Of a stretch of DNA of 64,000 nucleotides, positions 52,901 to 62,498 are shown one piece after another (the first letter of the stretch is position 1; every line of letters starts with the position of its first letter). The translations under genes were made by a program, and so were the position numbers. Origin of the DNA: Flagellimonas profundi (lineage in GTDB: Bacteria; Bacteroidota; Bacteroidia; Flavobacteriales; Flavobacteriaceae); contig NZ_JAFLNM010000002.1 in the NCBI RefSeq assembly GCF_017313275.1, positions 482,455 through 546,454 of the forward strand. The letters are read 5' to 3'. The notes beneath the pieces were generated by a model. That model was not told the DNA's origin. It did not search any database and saw only the letters and a program-made list of their open reading frames with translations.

Positions 52901-54007
52901 CTATTCTTTTGTAGTGACCACACCCACCATACTATCGGCAGTTCCATAATACAAATACCATGTTCCATTGAACATAACAAGTCCTTCCACAAAGGTTGTT
53001 CCGTCTTTGTATTGTCCCGATTTTTCAAAAGGCAGTTCCGGTTTGATGAATGGTTCATTGGTTCGGTCCAAAAGTTTCCATGGTTCATTGACGTCAAAAA
53101 GAGCCTGTCCGCCGGTATAAATTCTATTGCCCAGATCTTTCACCCCAATGTTTTGTGAATTCCCTGCGTTATAAAGCATTACAATACCATTACTGGTGAG
53201 CAATGGTGGTGGACCGGCCTCCACTAGCCAAGAATCAAAATAGCCTGGTCTAGGGCTTAAAACTGGAGCTAACTTACCTTCATAAGTCTCTACAGGTTCC
53301 CAATCTATTAAATTCGTTGAAGAAGCCAACCAAACGTGGGGTACACCGTAGTACATCCAATATTTGCCATTGATTTTGGCAGCTACTAATTTTCCATGCT
53401 GTAGTTCGGTAACGATGGCACCCGATTTGCTCTCCTTTTCGTGATAAATGCCGTTTTTATAGTTTTGAAAAACGGGGCCGTGTTTCTCCCAATTCACTAA
53501 GTCTTTTGATGTGGCAACAGCTAGATTGGGTACTTTTCTGTTCCATTGGGTATAGGTCAACACATAAAGCCCATCTTCGGTTTCAACTATCCTTGGGTCT
53601 TCAACTCCGCCCGGCCATTCGTTGGTTTTTTGATTGTCGTTTTGTGGGTAAAAAACGGGTGCTGGCCATCTGTTATAAGTGAGCCCATCGGAAGAAGTGG
53701 CCATACCAATCCGTGAACGGTGCCCACCGATTTCTTTCTCTCCCAATTTTTCTTCGGCACGGTAGAGAACATAGATGGAGTCACCTTTTACAATTGCAGC
53801 AGGATTAAAAGTGGCCATGGATTCCCAGTGAACTGTTTTATTGGTTATGGGATCGGTAAAGGTAGATGCACCATCTTTTTGTAAGATCGGTCGAGCATTA
53901 TCTGGACGCTTAAATGGTCCCAACATCCATTCTTTTTCTTTGGTTTGTGAAAATATGTTGGTGTTAGAAAGTAAAAGAATGGATAGCGATAGAATTGCTG
54001 TTCTCAT
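52901..54007 (-). CDS. GH130-type beta-propeller glycosidase or phosphorylase, exported
   Basis: 368 residues with a signal peptide (cut near NIFSQ). Five-bladed propeller motifs fit GH130: MATFNPAAIVKGDSIYVLYR, GHRSRIGMATSSDGLTYNRW, EWPGGVEDPRIVETEDGLYV, and NAGNSQNIGVKDLG. GH130 enzymes act on beta-mannosides either as phosphorylases or hydrolases; a secreted member more likely hydrolyses. It is co-transcribed with a DUF6503 gene 5 bp upstream. Confidence 0.85.
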   Translation of the reverse strand: MRTAILSLSILLLSNTNIFSQTKEKEWMLGPFKRPDNARPILQKDGASTFTDPITNKTVHWESMATFNPAAIVKGDSIYVLYRAEEKLGEKEIGGHRSRIGMATSSDGLTYNRWPAPVFYPQNDNQKTNEWPGGVEDPRIVETEDGLYVLTYTQWNRKVPNLAVATSKDLVNWEKHGPVFQNYKNGIYHEKESKSGAIVTELQHGKLVAAKINGKYWMYYGVPHVWLASSTNLIDWEPVETYEGKLAPVLSPRPGYFDSWLVEAGPPPLLTSNGIVMLYNAGNSQNIGVKDLGNRIYTGGQALFDVNEPWKLLDRTNEPFIKPELPFEKSGQYKDGTTFVEGLVMFNGTWYLYYGTADSMVGVVTTKE

Positions 54008-54012
54008 TAATT

Positions 54013-54729
54013 TTAAATTTTTTCCAATGTATCTGTCCCCAAGTATTTATCATCCTTGTTAACATACCAAGCCCTGGTCTTTGGCATTTTTATCCCGTTG
54101 ATTTCCTCCAGGCCTTTCAAAAGAATGTATTCACCATCATTTTTGCTCTCATCATGGTAAAACTGATAAACTTCCATGGCGTAGGTAGTGGGGTCAAAAT
54201 AAAAATACCATTCATCGGTGCCTACCTCTGAATCATAGGTGACGTTCAGCACCAAATATTCCTTGTTTTTAAATGTCCTTTTTTGGACTTCGGGGTTCAA
54301 ATGGGTGCCGGGGTCTTTTAATTTCATGGGAAGACCGTACAAGTAGGTATAGTAGTCTTTCATGAATTGACCACGCTCGCAGTTCAACCTGAATTCTTCA
54401 GCTTCATCTTGCGAAAAGTCCGTACTTCCATTCAAGCGAATTTCACAAGAATCTTCATCAAAAGAATAGGCGTATGAACTGCCATCCTGTTCAACGTCCA
54501 AAGTAAATTTTTGCTGAGGAAAATCCAGTCCAATAAGACTTGTACGTTTTGGACGGCTTGGGGTTTCCATAACTACTTTAAAAGTAGTGTTCAAACTTGC
54601 CCAATTGCTATTGGGATCATGATAAGCAATGGCTTTCTCCAATACCTCTTCCGCAGAAAGCGACTGCGCATTACCAGCAACAACGGAAAATAACCCGAGG
54701 GTTAAGAAAGCTAAACAATATCGTTTCAT
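54013..54729 (-). CDS. DUF6503-like exported protein
   Basis: 238 residues with a signal peptide (MKRYCLAFLTLGLFSVVAGN). The segment EEVLEKAIAYHDPNSNWASL near the start and DEWYFYFDPTTYAMEVYQFY later match a flavobacterial family of LolA-like exported proteins (named from memory as DUF6503). The function is unknown; the fold may bind lipids or other hydrophobic ligands. It precedes the GH130 gene by 5 bp. Confidence 0.72.
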   Translation of the reverse strand: MKRYCLAFLTLGLFSVVAGNAQSLSAEEVLEKAIAYHDPNSNWASLNTTFKVVMETPSRPKRTSLIGLDFPQQKFTLDVEQDGSSYAYSFDEDSCEIRLNGSTDFSQDEAEEFRLNCERGQFMKDYYTYLYGLPMKLKDPGTHLNPEVQKRTFKNKEYLVLNVTYDSEVGTDEWYFYFDPTTYAMEVYQFYHDESKNDGEYILLKGLEEINGIKMPKTRAWYVNKDDKYLGTDTLEKI

Positions 54730-54766
54730 ATCAAATTAATTAAGTTGATAGGAAAGATACCGCTTT

Positions 54767-57040
54767 TTATTTCTTTTCGATGGTAGCTGGAGTTATGGAA
54801 CTGTCATGCTCCGCATAATACTGCTCCAAAAGGTTCATCATGGCTGTGATCAAATCCTTGCTTTCCAATAATAGGGAGAAATAGAGGGTGGTGTTCTTTG
54901 GACTGGATTCCTCGGTCCTGGTTCTGGAAACCTGCTGATTGATTTTCTGCGAAACCATCTCGTAAAGCTTCTCTTTGGAATTTAGAACCGTACCAATTTG
55001 CTCAAAAGAACGGTCTTCAAAAGCTTTTTGGGTGCTGTTGAACACATTTTCCAAAGCGACATCGATTTCTTTGAGCTCTTTGATCTGGTTATACTTTAAT
55101 TTTTTGTGATTGTTGTTCACATGGTTGTAGCTCACCTTACCAATATATTCCAAGGACTGGGACATGTCCGTTAAGTGTCCCATAACGTTGATGTAAAAGT
55201 TACTGGCACCTACATGGGCTTCATCCAAATTTTTGATGAAGTAGAACGTATCGTTTCGCAATCCTTCGATTTCATTGGCCAATTTTTTACTCTGCTTCTT
55301 ATTCTTTTTCAAGAAATCAAGATCGTGCTTGGATAATCCTTGCATAGAATTGGAGTAAATACGGTTACTACGCTTAACCACATTGGCAATGTTGGCGGCA
55401 GTTTCCTCGATAACACCTTGAATGGAACTGCTTTCGGCTCTTCTTAGGCTATCCTCTGCCTTAATTTCCTTGGTTTTTTTGTTGTGGGAGATATAATTGC
55501 GAAGCAAAATGGCAGCTGCGGCAATCAACATCAACACCAGTGACACGAACTTTCCGACAAACAACAAATATGCGATTAAAGCTGCAGCAACAAACGCACT
55601 AAGAGCGGTAAAGAACCATCCACCTATAACATTAAGCACCCCTGCTACACGGTACACCGCACTTTCCGCTCCCCAGGCCCTATCGGCCAGAGAAGTACCC
55701 ATGGCCACCATAAAGGTTACGTAAGTGGTGGACAACGGTAGTTTCATAGAAGTGGCAATGGAGATAAGCACGCTCGCCACCATAAGGTTTACAGAAGCCC
55801 TGACCAGGTCAAATGCAGGTTGTTCCTGTGTTTTGCTTTTGGGCACGTAGGTCTGTGGTAAAACAAACTGCTTATCTATTCTGGACTGAATGGATGGCGG
55901 AACAATTTTCGAAATATTCTCAAAGGCAACAATACTGAACTTTACAATTTGTCTGGACAGATAATTAGGCTGGAAGCGCTCGTCGCCTTCGTCTTGTCTC
56001 GCCAAATCGACACTCGTTTTTACTACTCCTTTCGCTTTTGATGAAAACCAAAGTGTAATCACCATGACCGCTCCGGAAAGCAACAATAGCATGGTTGGTG
56101 TTTGTACAGCGGCCGCCAATCCCCTCATATTAAACTCCCCGGGAGCTATACCGGAAGCTTGCCAGTCCTGATAGGATTGAAGTGCGGCGATTGGCACTCC
56201 GATAAAGTTGACCAAGTCGTTACCTGCAAAGGCCATGGCCAAGGCAAAGGTTCCAAAACCAATAACTATTCTATAAATATTCCATTTTAATAGGTTGGCC
56301 ACAATAAATGAACCCATGGTCCAGAACACAAAATTACCAGCTAAAAAAGCCAAAGGCTGGGTTGCAACAAACTCCGAAAGCACACCATCAAAAAGAGCGG
56401 CACTTTTAAGTCCTTTCACCAATATAAAATAAACTATGGCTGTTATGGCCAGACCGCCAAAAACAGACTCGACCCATTTGGATCTATTTTGAAATTTAAA
56501 GGAAATCAATGCCCTGGAGATAAATTGCACCAAGGCACCAATGGAAAATGCTATGAAAACGGAGAGGAGTATTCCAAATATAATTTCAGCGGCCTTGTCG
56601 GTATTGATGTAGGTGGCCAAATCTGAAAAACCACCTTGCGTATCGGCTATTTTGATGAGGGAAATGGCCACGGAAGCACCCAACAGCTCAAAAACAATGG
56701 ATACCGTGGTAGAAGTAGGCATTCCCAAGGTGTTGAAAAAATCCAGTAGGAGAATGTCGGTGATCATCACGGCCATAAAAATGAACATGATTTCCTCGAA
56801 AACGAACTCGCCGGGGTTAAAGATTCCTTTTCTGGCAACTTCCATCATTCCACTAGAAGACATGGCACCGAAAGCAATACCGACACTGGCAACGATCATG
56901 ATGGTCCTAAAAGAAATCGCTTTGGAACCAATGGCCGAGTTCAAAAAGTTAACGGCATCGTTGCTAACGCCCACTACCAAATCGGTTATGGCCAATATGC
57001 CGAGCGCCACAACCATGAAAATGTAAATATTCTCCCCCAT
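54767..57040 (-). CDS. PiT-type phosphate transporter fused to a PhoU-like C-terminal domain
   Basis: 757 residues, far longer than a plain PiT carrier. The first 530 residues have the PiT repeats (GVSNDAVNFLNSAIGSKAIS near the N-terminus and a second similar segment with LPLSTTYVTFMVAMGTSLAD). The last 220 residues are soluble and helical (RAESSSIQGVIEETAANI to MMNLLEQYYAEHD), with spacing like PhoU/DUF47 Pit-accessory proteins. PiT carriers import phosphate with cations; PhoU-like partners usually control them, and here the regulator appears fused on. The gene stands alone. Confidence 0.9.
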   Translation of the reverse strand: MGENIYIFMVVALGILAITDLVVGVSNDAVNFLNSAIGSKAISFRTIMIVASVGIAFGAMSSSGMMEVARKGIFNPGEFVFEEIMFIFMAVMITDILLLDFFNTLGMPTSTTVSIVFELLGASVAISLIKIADTQGGFSDLATYINTDKAAEIIFGILLSVFIAFSIGALVQFISRALISFKFQNRSKWVESVFGGLAITAIVYFILVKGLKSAALFDGVLSEFVATQPLAFLAGNFVFWTMGSFIVANLLKWNIYRIVIGFGTFALAMAFAGNDLVNFIGVPIAALQSYQDWQASGIAPGEFNMRGLAAAVQTPTMLLLLSGAVMVITLWFSSKAKGVVKTSVDLARQDEGDERFQPNYLSRQIVKFSIVAFENISKIVPPSIQSRIDKQFVLPQTYVPKSKTQEQPAFDLVRASVNLMVASVLISIATSMKLPLSTTYVTFMVAMGTSLADRAWGAESAVYRVAGVLNVIGGWFFTALSAFVAAALIAYLLFVGKFVSLVLMLIAAAAILLRNYISHNKKTKEIKAEDSLRRAESSSIQGVIEETAANIANVVKRSNRIYSNSMQGLSKHDLDFLKKNKKQSKKLANEIEGLRNDTFYFIKNLDEAHVGASNFYINVMGHLTDMSQSLEYIGKVSYNHVNNNHKKLKYNQIKELKEIDVALENVFNSTQKAFEDRSFEQIGTVLNSKEKLYEMVSQKINQQVSRTRTEESSPKNTTLYFSLLLESKDLITAMMNLLEQYYAEHDSSITPATIEKK

Positions 57041-57138
57041 TCTTTCAGAAATATGACAAAAATGCCATTATAAATCCGCAATAAGGTTAACAAAATGTTA
57101 CCAAATACGGCCCCAAAAATATCAATATTTTCCATGTG

Positions 57139-57171
57139 TTGGACATAGGTTCATCTTTTGATATATCTTCG
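57139..57171 (+). promoter_or_regulatory. Possible promoter of the dGTPase gene
   Basis: TTGG at 57139-57142 as a -33 box and TATCTTCG at 57164-57171 as a -7 box (one change from TAnnTTTG), 22 bp apart; the ATG is at 57189. Confidence 0.35.
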
Positions 57172-57188
57172 CTACAAATCAATGGCCA

Positions 57189-58547
57189 ATGAACTGGGAG
57201 CAGTTACTCTCTTTAAAACGACACGGAGATACAGGAAAACGACTACGAAAGGAACAAAATGAGACCCGACTAGGGTTCGAGGTGGACTACGACCGAATTG
57301 TTTTTTCGTCGGCTTTTAGAAGTTTACAGGATAAAACCCAAGTATTTCCCATGCCCATTGCCGTAGGTTCACAAAAGAACTTTGTGCATACGCGATTGAC
57401 GCATAGTATGGAGGTGTCGGTTGTGGGAAGAAGCCTTGGGCGAATTGCCGGGCAACAGATTTTGACCAAATACCCATTTTTGTCCGAGGTCCACGGACAC
57501 CATTTTAATGATTTTGGAGCTATTGTGGCCGCTGCGGCGTTGGCCCACGACATTGGGAACCCTCCATTCGGACACAGTGGGGAAAAGGCTATTGGCAATT
57601 ATTTTAAACAGGGCAAAGGGAAATTCTACGAAGATGCATTAACGCCAGAGGAATACCAAGACCTTATCGACTTTGAAGGCAATGCCAATGGGTTTAAACT
57701 TTTGACCGAATCCAGGGAAGGGGTTCCGGGCGGCTTACGGTTGAGTTATGCCACTTTGGGCGCTTTTATCAAATATCCAAAAGGATCATTGCCCAAGAAA
57801 CCGTCCAAAAATATTGTCGATAAAAAATTTGGCTTTTTTCAATCTGAAAAGGAGTTTTTTTATGAACTCGTGGAAGAAATTGGTTTACTGCCCAACCCGA
57901 CCCATCCAGAAACCGGGTTTTTGAGACATCCATTGACCTATTTGGTGGAGGCAGCAGATGATATTTGCTACACCATCATTGATTTTGAAGATGGAATCAA
58001 TTTAGGGTTGATTCCCGAGGAATATGCTTTGGAATATCTTATCAATCTGGTGAAGGATAACATCAATACCAAAAAGTACAATGCCATGACTACCTCAAGT
58101 GACCGATTGAGTTATTTGAGGGCACTTGCCATCAGTACTTTGATAGGGGATGCGGTCGATGTTTTTGTGAAGAACGAAGCCAAAATCCTAAAAGGCGAGT
58201 TCAATGTATCGTTGTTGGACAAAGGCAAGTATACCGCACAGGTGGAAGACATCATTAAATTGAGCGTGGAGAAAATTTACCAATCCACCGAAGTAATCGA
58301 TAAGGAATTGGCGGGCTACCGAATCATATCTGACTTATTGGATATGTACACCACTGCCCTGATCAATGTGAAGGAGGGAAACGATACCAATTATGATCGA
58401 TTGCTTATTAAAAGCTTGCCTGAAAATTACCGGAACACGGGTGCATCGCTTTATAAAATATTATTGGATACGAGTTGTTTTGTGGCCAGTTTGTCCGATA
58501 GTGCAGCGGTACATATCCACGATAAACTAACAGGACGTAACATCTAA
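57189..58547 (+). CDS. dgt: dGTPase (deoxyguanosine triphosphate triphosphohydrolase)
   Basis: 452 residues. HD-type metal ligands: H72 in VHTRLTHSMEVS, H120-D121 in ALAHDIGNPPFGHSGEKAI, and a later aspartate in VEAADDICYTIIDFEDG. The N-terminal RHGDTGKRLRKEQNETR and DYDRIVFSSAFRSLQDKTQV are characteristic of dGTPase/dNTPase. It removes triphosphate from dGTP, adjusting nucleotide pools and sometimes limiting phages. It overlaps the convergent DUF3078 gene by 4 bp. Confidence 0.95.
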   Translation: MNWEQLLSLKRHGDTGKRLRKEQNETRLGFEVDYDRIVFSSAFRSLQDKTQVFPMPIAVGSQKNFVHTRLTHSMEVSVVGRSLGRIAGQQILTKYPFLSEVHGHHFNDFGAIVAAAALAHDIGNPPFGHSGEKAIGNYFKQGKGKFYEDALTPEEYQDLIDFEGNANGFKLLTESREGVPGGLRLSYATLGAFIKYPKGSLPKKPSKNIVDKKFGFFQSEKEFFYELVEEIGLLPNPTHPETGFLRHPLTYLVEAADDICYTIIDFEDGINLGLIPEEYALEYLINLVKDNINTKKYNAMTTSSDRLSYLRALAISTLIGDAVDVFVKNEAKILKGEFNVSLLDKGKYTAQVEDIIKLSVEKIYQSTEVIDKELAGYRIISDLLDMYTTALINVKEGNDTNYDRLLIKSLPENYRNTGASLYKILLDTSCFVASLSDSAAVHIHDKLTGRNI

Positions 58548-59602
58548 AAAGAATAGAGCAATCCAACCCCCAGTAGTTGTTTAAACTGGATTTTTGCCAC
58601 TCCCGGGTTGATTACGGTACCGTCCTGCGCAATTTCTTCATCAAACTTAATGTCATCATCATAGATGATATGAGTGCCGATGTTGGCATTTAGATATTCG
58701 TTTACCTTGAGATTAAAGTTCAACTCCCAATCCACATCTATGTTTCCAAAACTTTGGAGATAATCGGTATAAAGATTGAGCCGATGACTCATCTGGACAT
58801 TATTGGCAATTTGGGTATCCCAGGTATTGGTAATCAGGAAACCAAGTTCCAAAAAGAGGTTTTTCCCTTTCTCGACACCAAAAGCGCCTTGGTTGGAGAG
58901 CGCCTCATCCAACACAAAGGTAGATTTCATAGTGGCAGGTGAAATATAAAGGTTGAATTGGTCCTTGGGTGGAATATAGGATGTACCGACACCGACAAAC
59001 AAATACCCAGGGGCCATAAATCTGGAAATCGGTGTTTCCCGATCAGGATATTTATAACCATTGGAAAACTGGGTTCTTATATTGGCCTTTACGGAATAGT
59101 ACCAGTTGGTAATGGTGTCCTTTCTGAAACTGAGTGTGGTGGACAATCGGATTTGGTCGTCCGTTTTCCGAAGTTTTCTACCCTCTTGTGCATTGAGACC
59201 GTACCGAAGTTGTGCCTCATTGTTCCAACTTAAGTATCGGAATTTGTAGTTTCGGGCAAAATCTGCACTTGCAAGTGCCGACACGGAGTTATCGCCCCCT
59301 GCATTCCAGTTCACAAAGGAAACTTCGCTTATGTTAAGTCCGAATTTGTTGACTTTTTTCCAAAATGATGTGGGATGGAACCGATTGTACCAAATGCGCA
59401 ATGGCTTTACCCTATTTAAAACGGTACGGGGGTCGGTGAGCTTGGCACTCCTGGTCAAGTATCTTAGTTTAACATCCTTGATACGAACAATTTTAAACCC
59501 AGAATCAGTACTGTCTGGTTCAAAAACCTTTAAACGGGTTATCTGTGCATTGGCAGAAAGAAAAACAGTAAGGAATAGAATTAAAAAACAATTTATTCGC
59601 AT
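58544..59602 (-). CDS. DUF3078 family exported protein
   Basis: 352 residues with a signal peptide (cut near LSANAQ). It is all beta, with the DUF3078 pattern (FGLNISEVSFVNWNAGGDNS, then DDQIRLSTTLSFRKDT), and ends in an aromatic residue (LLGVGLLYSF), typical of outer membrane beta-barrels. It may be an outer membrane channel or assembly protein; the substrate is unknown. It overlaps dxs by 10 bp, so the two are coupled. Confidence 0.87.
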   Translation of the reverse strand: MRINCFLILFLTVFLSANAQITRLKVFEPDSTDSGFKIVRIKDVKLRYLTRSAKLTDPRTVLNRVKPLRIWYNRFHPTSFWKKVNKFGLNISEVSFVNWNAGGDNSVSALASADFARNYKFRYLSWNNEAQLRYGLNAQEGRKLRKTDDQIRLSTTLSFRKDTITNWYYSVKANIRTQFSNGYKYPDRETPISRFMAPGYLFVGVGTSYIPPKDQFNLYISPATMKSTFVLDEALSNQGAFGVEKGKNLFLELGFLITNTWDTQIANNVQMSHRLNLYTDYLQSFGNIDVDWELNFNLKVNEYLNANIGTHIIYDDDIKFDEEIAQDGTVINPGVAKIQFKQLLGVGLLYSF

Positions 59603-61371
59603 TGGTCTAAGGTTGATTGTATGTAAGAATGTATCGTATCAAAATCCATACCAGCCAGTTTGTGGGTTTCAGGTATGGTTCCCTGCTCCACAAATTGATC
59701 GGGAACACCGAAAATTTTAATGGGTTTTGTTAGTCTTTCTTCATTGGCAAATTCAAGCACTGCTGAACCAAAACCACCCATTTTTGCACCATCCTCAACG
59801 GTTACGATGTGTTGGTAGGAATTAAAAATGGTACGAAGAAGATCCTCGTCCAAAGGTTTTACAAAACGCATATCGTAAAGCCCTACGGCTTCAGGGGTAT
59901 CCAAGCTTTCAATAAGTTTGGAAATGCCATTACCCATATGTCCTATGGTGAGTATGGCGATTTTCGATCCTTTTTTCAAACATCTTGCTTTACCTATCTC
60001 AATCGGCTCAAAGTCATTTTTCCAGTCTATGGTGGCACCTCGTCCTCTGGGATATCTTATCGCAATGGGTTTGTCCAGACCTAATTGCGCGGTGTACATT
60101 ATATTCCGAAGTTCCATTTCGTTCATTGGGGCAAAAACGATGAGGTTGGGAATACAACGTAAGAAGGCCATATCAAAAACACCATGATGTGTTGGGCCAT
60201 CCTGTCCCACCAAACCAGCCCTGTCCAAACAAAAAATAACGGGAAGCTTTTGTAGGGCGACATCATGTATCACCTGATCATAGGCCCTTTGTAAAAAAGT
60301 GGAGTAAATATTGCAAAAAGGCACCAAACCTTGGGTGGCCATACCCGCTGCCAATGTTACGGCATGCTGCTCGGCAATGCCCACATCAAATGCTCTGTCG
60401 GGCATTTGGTCCATCATAAATTTTAGGGAGCTTCCACTGGGCATGGCCGGGGTGATCCCAACAATTTTTTCATTTTTTTGAGCCAATTCCACAATGGTAT
60501 GCCCAAACACATCTTGATATTTGGGTGGTTGCAATTGCCCGGATTTCTTCAAGCGCTCCCCTGTGATTTTATCAAACTTTCCAGGGGCATGGTACACCAC
60601 TTGGTCTTCCTCTGCCTGTTTTAGCCCTTTCCCTTTTGTAGTGATGATATGGAGCAATTTTGGACCGTCAACGTGTTTCAAACGTTCCAATTCCGCAACC
60701 AAAGCTTTCACATCGTGTCCATCAATAGGGCCTGTATAGTTGAGGTTGAGGCATTCAAAAATATTTTCGTCCTTGGCGGTACCTGCCTTTACGTTGGTAA
60801 GATACTTTTTTAAGGCCCCAACACTGGGGTCAATCCCAATGGCATTGTCGTTAAGAACAATAAGTGCATTTACCTGGGTCACTCCCAAATGGTTGAGTCC
60901 TTCAAAGGCCATTCCGCTGGCAATTGAGGCATCGCCCACAACGGCAATATGCTGTTTTTTAAAGTCACCTTTAAGTTTGGAAGCCATTGCCATGCCGAGT
61001 ATCGCAGAAATGGAGGTAGAGCTGTGCCCTGTTCCAAAATCGTCGTACTTGCTCTCGCTTCGTTTGGGAAAGCCACTTATGCCGCCCAATTGGCGGTTGG
61101 TTTCAAAAATTTCTTTGCGGCCGGTCAAGATTTTGTGTCCGTAGGCTTGGTGTCCCACATCCCAAATAAGTTTGTCAACAGGTGTGTTGAACACATAGTG
61201 CAGGGCTATGGTGAGTTCCACAACCCCCAAACTGGCACCTAAATGCCCCTCTTTGGTCGAAACAATGTCAATGATGAATTCCCTCAATTCTTGGGCAAGT
61301 TTGGGTAACTCGTCCAAGGTCAATTTTTTGAGGTCCTCGGGGGATTCGATATGTGTCAACAGTCTTTCCAA
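59593..61371 (-). CDS. dxs: 1-deoxy-D-xylulose-5-phosphate synthase
   Basis: 592 residues, slightly shorter than the E. coli enzyme but normal for this group. Thiamine-diphosphate motifs are present (HLGASLGVVELTIALHYVF, WDVGHQAYGHKILTGR, AVVGDASIASGMAFEGLNHL, GIAEQHAVTLAAGMATQG and DRAGLVGQDGPTHHG). It joins pyruvate and glyceraldehyde 3-phosphate, the first step of the MEP isoprenoid pathway. Its 3' end overlaps the DUF3078 gene by 10 bp. Confidence 0.97.
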   Translation of the reverse strand: MERLLTHIESPEDLKKLTLDELPKLAQELREFIIDIVSTKEGHLGASLGVVELTIALHYVFNTPVDKLIWDVGHQAYGHKILTGRKEIFETNRQLGGISGFPKRSESKYDDFGTGHSSTSISAILGMAMASKLKGDFKKQHIAVVGDASIASGMAFEGLNHLGVTQVNALIVLNDNAIGIDPSVGALKKYLTNVKAGTAKDENIFECLNLNYTGPIDGHDVKALVAELERLKHVDGPKLLHIITTKGKGLKQAEEDQVVYHAPGKFDKITGERLKKSGQLQPPKYQDVFGHTIVELAQKNEKIVGITPAMPSGSSLKFMMDQMPDRAFDVGIAEQHAVTLAAGMATQGLVPFCNIYSTFLQRAYDQVIHDVALQKLPVIFCLDRAGLVGQDGPTHHGVFDMAFLRCIPNLIVFAPMNEMELRNIMYTAQLGLDKPIAIRYPRGRGATIDWKNDFEPIEIGKARCLKKGSKIAILTIGHMGNGISKLIESLDTPEAVGLYDMRFVKPLDEDLLRTIFNSYQHIVTVEDGAKMGGFGSAVLEFANEERLTKPIKIFGVPDQFVEQGTIPETHKLAGMDFDTIHSYIQSTLDQCE

Positions 61372-61382
61372 TGAATAAAAAA

Positions 61383-61390
61383 CAAAAGTA
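61383..61390 (-). promoter_or_regulatory. Possible -7 box of dxs
   Basis: Reads TACTTTTG on the minus strand, an exact TAnnTTTG match, 12 bp before the ATG at 61371. This would give a very short leader. No good -33 box is seen. Confidence 0.4.
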
Positions 61391-61454
61391 TCGATTCTCC
61401 CTAAAATTATTTTATGTGTAGCTTAGCAATCTGTTGAAAAATCACATAATAATT

Positions 61455-61904
61455 GTGGAGAACCCTTTTGATGACAATTATTTTATGAAGAAGGCCCTGC
61501 AAGAGGCCGAAATCGCCTATGAAAATGGTGAAGTTCCTGTTGGTGCCGTTGTTGTGGTGGACAACAGAATAATTGGAAGGGCCCACAACCTTACCGAACG
61601 GTTAAAAGATGTTACGGCACATGCCGAAATGCAGGCAATTACGGCGGCATCGAACTTTTTGGGCGGGAAATACCTTCAGGGCTGCACGTTGTACGTTACT
61701 CTGGAACCTTGTCAAATGTGTGCAGGAGCATTGTATTGGAGCCAAATCTCGAAAGTGGTGTATGGAGCCGCTGACCTAGAGCGCGGATTTAGTGTGATGG
61801 GGGGACATTTGCACCCTAAAACCAAATTGGTGGGCGGAGTAATGGAAAAAGAGGCTGCGGAACTTCTGAAACGATTCTTCATCCAACGGAGAAACTTGAA
61901 CTAA
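61455..61904 (+). CDS. tadA: Nucleoside deaminase of the TadA family (tRNA adenosine deaminase)
   Basis: 149 residues from GTG 61455, which gives MENPFDDNYFMKKALQEAEI, the usual start region of flavobacterial members; TTG 61434 (156 residues) and ATG 61485 are alternatives. The zinc site is HAEMQAI and PCQMCAGAL, and NGEVPVGAVVV plus RAHNLTERLKDVTAHAE are TadA blocks. It converts adenosine to inosine at the tRNA-Arg wobble position. A free-base deaminase (guanine or cytosine) is a less likely alternative. Confidence 0.88.
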   Translation: MENPFDDNYFMKKALQEAEIAYENGEVPVGAVVVVDNRIIGRAHNLTERLKDVTAHAEMQAITAASNFLGGKYLQGCTLYVTLEPCQMCAGALYWSQISKVVYGAADLERGFSVMGGHLHPKTKLVGGVMEKEAAELLKRFFIQRRNLN

Positions 61905-61905
61905 A

Positions 61906-61936
61906 TAAAAAAACCCCGGCTTTGCCGAGGTTTTAA
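61906..61936. terminator. Bidirectional terminator between tadA and the cold-shock gene
   Basis: AAAACCCCGGC-ttt-GCCGAGGTTTT with T-runs on both strands, between the convergent ends of the two genes. Confidence 0.9.
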
Positions 61937-61959
61937 ATCAAAATCAAAATAAAATATTA

Positions 61960-62154
61960 TTATCCGATTACTTGCACTTGTGCAGCAACCACTCCTTTTC
62001 TTCCTTCTTCTTCGATGTATTCTACTTTGTCGCCTTCGTTCAATTCCACTCCGTTCAATGCCGTAACATGAACAAAGATGTCTTTTCCTGTGTCGTCGTT
62101 CGTAATGAACCCATAACCTTTGGACTCATTAAAAAATTTTACTGTACCAGTCAT
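61960..62154 (-). CDS. Cold-shock domain protein
   Basis: 64 residues. The RNA-binding motifs are KGYGFIT (RNP1) and DIFVHVTAL (RNP2). It opens with MTGTVKFFNESKG, typical of Bacteroidota CspA/CspG-type RNA chaperones. Its function is to bind single-stranded RNA and DNA. A weak -7 box (TACTTTCG) lies upstream on the minus strand near 62180. Confidence 0.96.
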   Translation of the reverse strand: MTGTVKFFNESKGYGFITNDDTGKDIFVHVTALNGVELNEGDKVEYIEEEGRKGVVAAQVQVIG

Positions 62155-62237
62155 TAAAAAATAAATAAAATGTTAAAATACGAAAGTAGTTTATTTTGTG
62201 GGTGATTGTATGAAAAGAACTTTAAATCTTATGAAAA

Positions 62238-62498
62238 TTATTGATTTTCAGGGTTTTTGCGTTCTTTTTCTTGCATTTTCTTAATATTTTCATGGGTGAG
62301 CATGTAATCTTTCATGTTTTTTACCTTACTCTCTTTCCAAAGAAAAAGAGGCATGGCCACCAAAAATAGCCCAACGGTACCACCTCCAATGTATTTTGGT
62401 GCATCCGGATGTTCTTCATCCAAAGACAGCCCGTAAAAAATAGCACCTAGCGATGCCAGCATGATGAGGAAAATGATATGTTTCAGTTTTATTTTCAT
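62238..62498 (-). CDS. Small two-helix membrane protein coupled to the ClC gene
   Basis: 86 residues with two membrane helices (HIIFLIMLASLGAIFYGLSL, and GGGTVGLFLVAMPLFLW) and a charged C-terminal tail rich in Lys/Glu/Asn. The ATG overlaps the ClC stop by 4 bp. No family was recognised; it may be an accessory protein of the channel. Confidence 0.75.
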   Translation of the reverse strand: MKIKLKHIIFLIMLASLGAIFYGLSLDEEHPDAPKYIGGGTVGLFLVAMPLFLWKESKVKNMKDYMLTHENIKKMQEKERKNPENQ

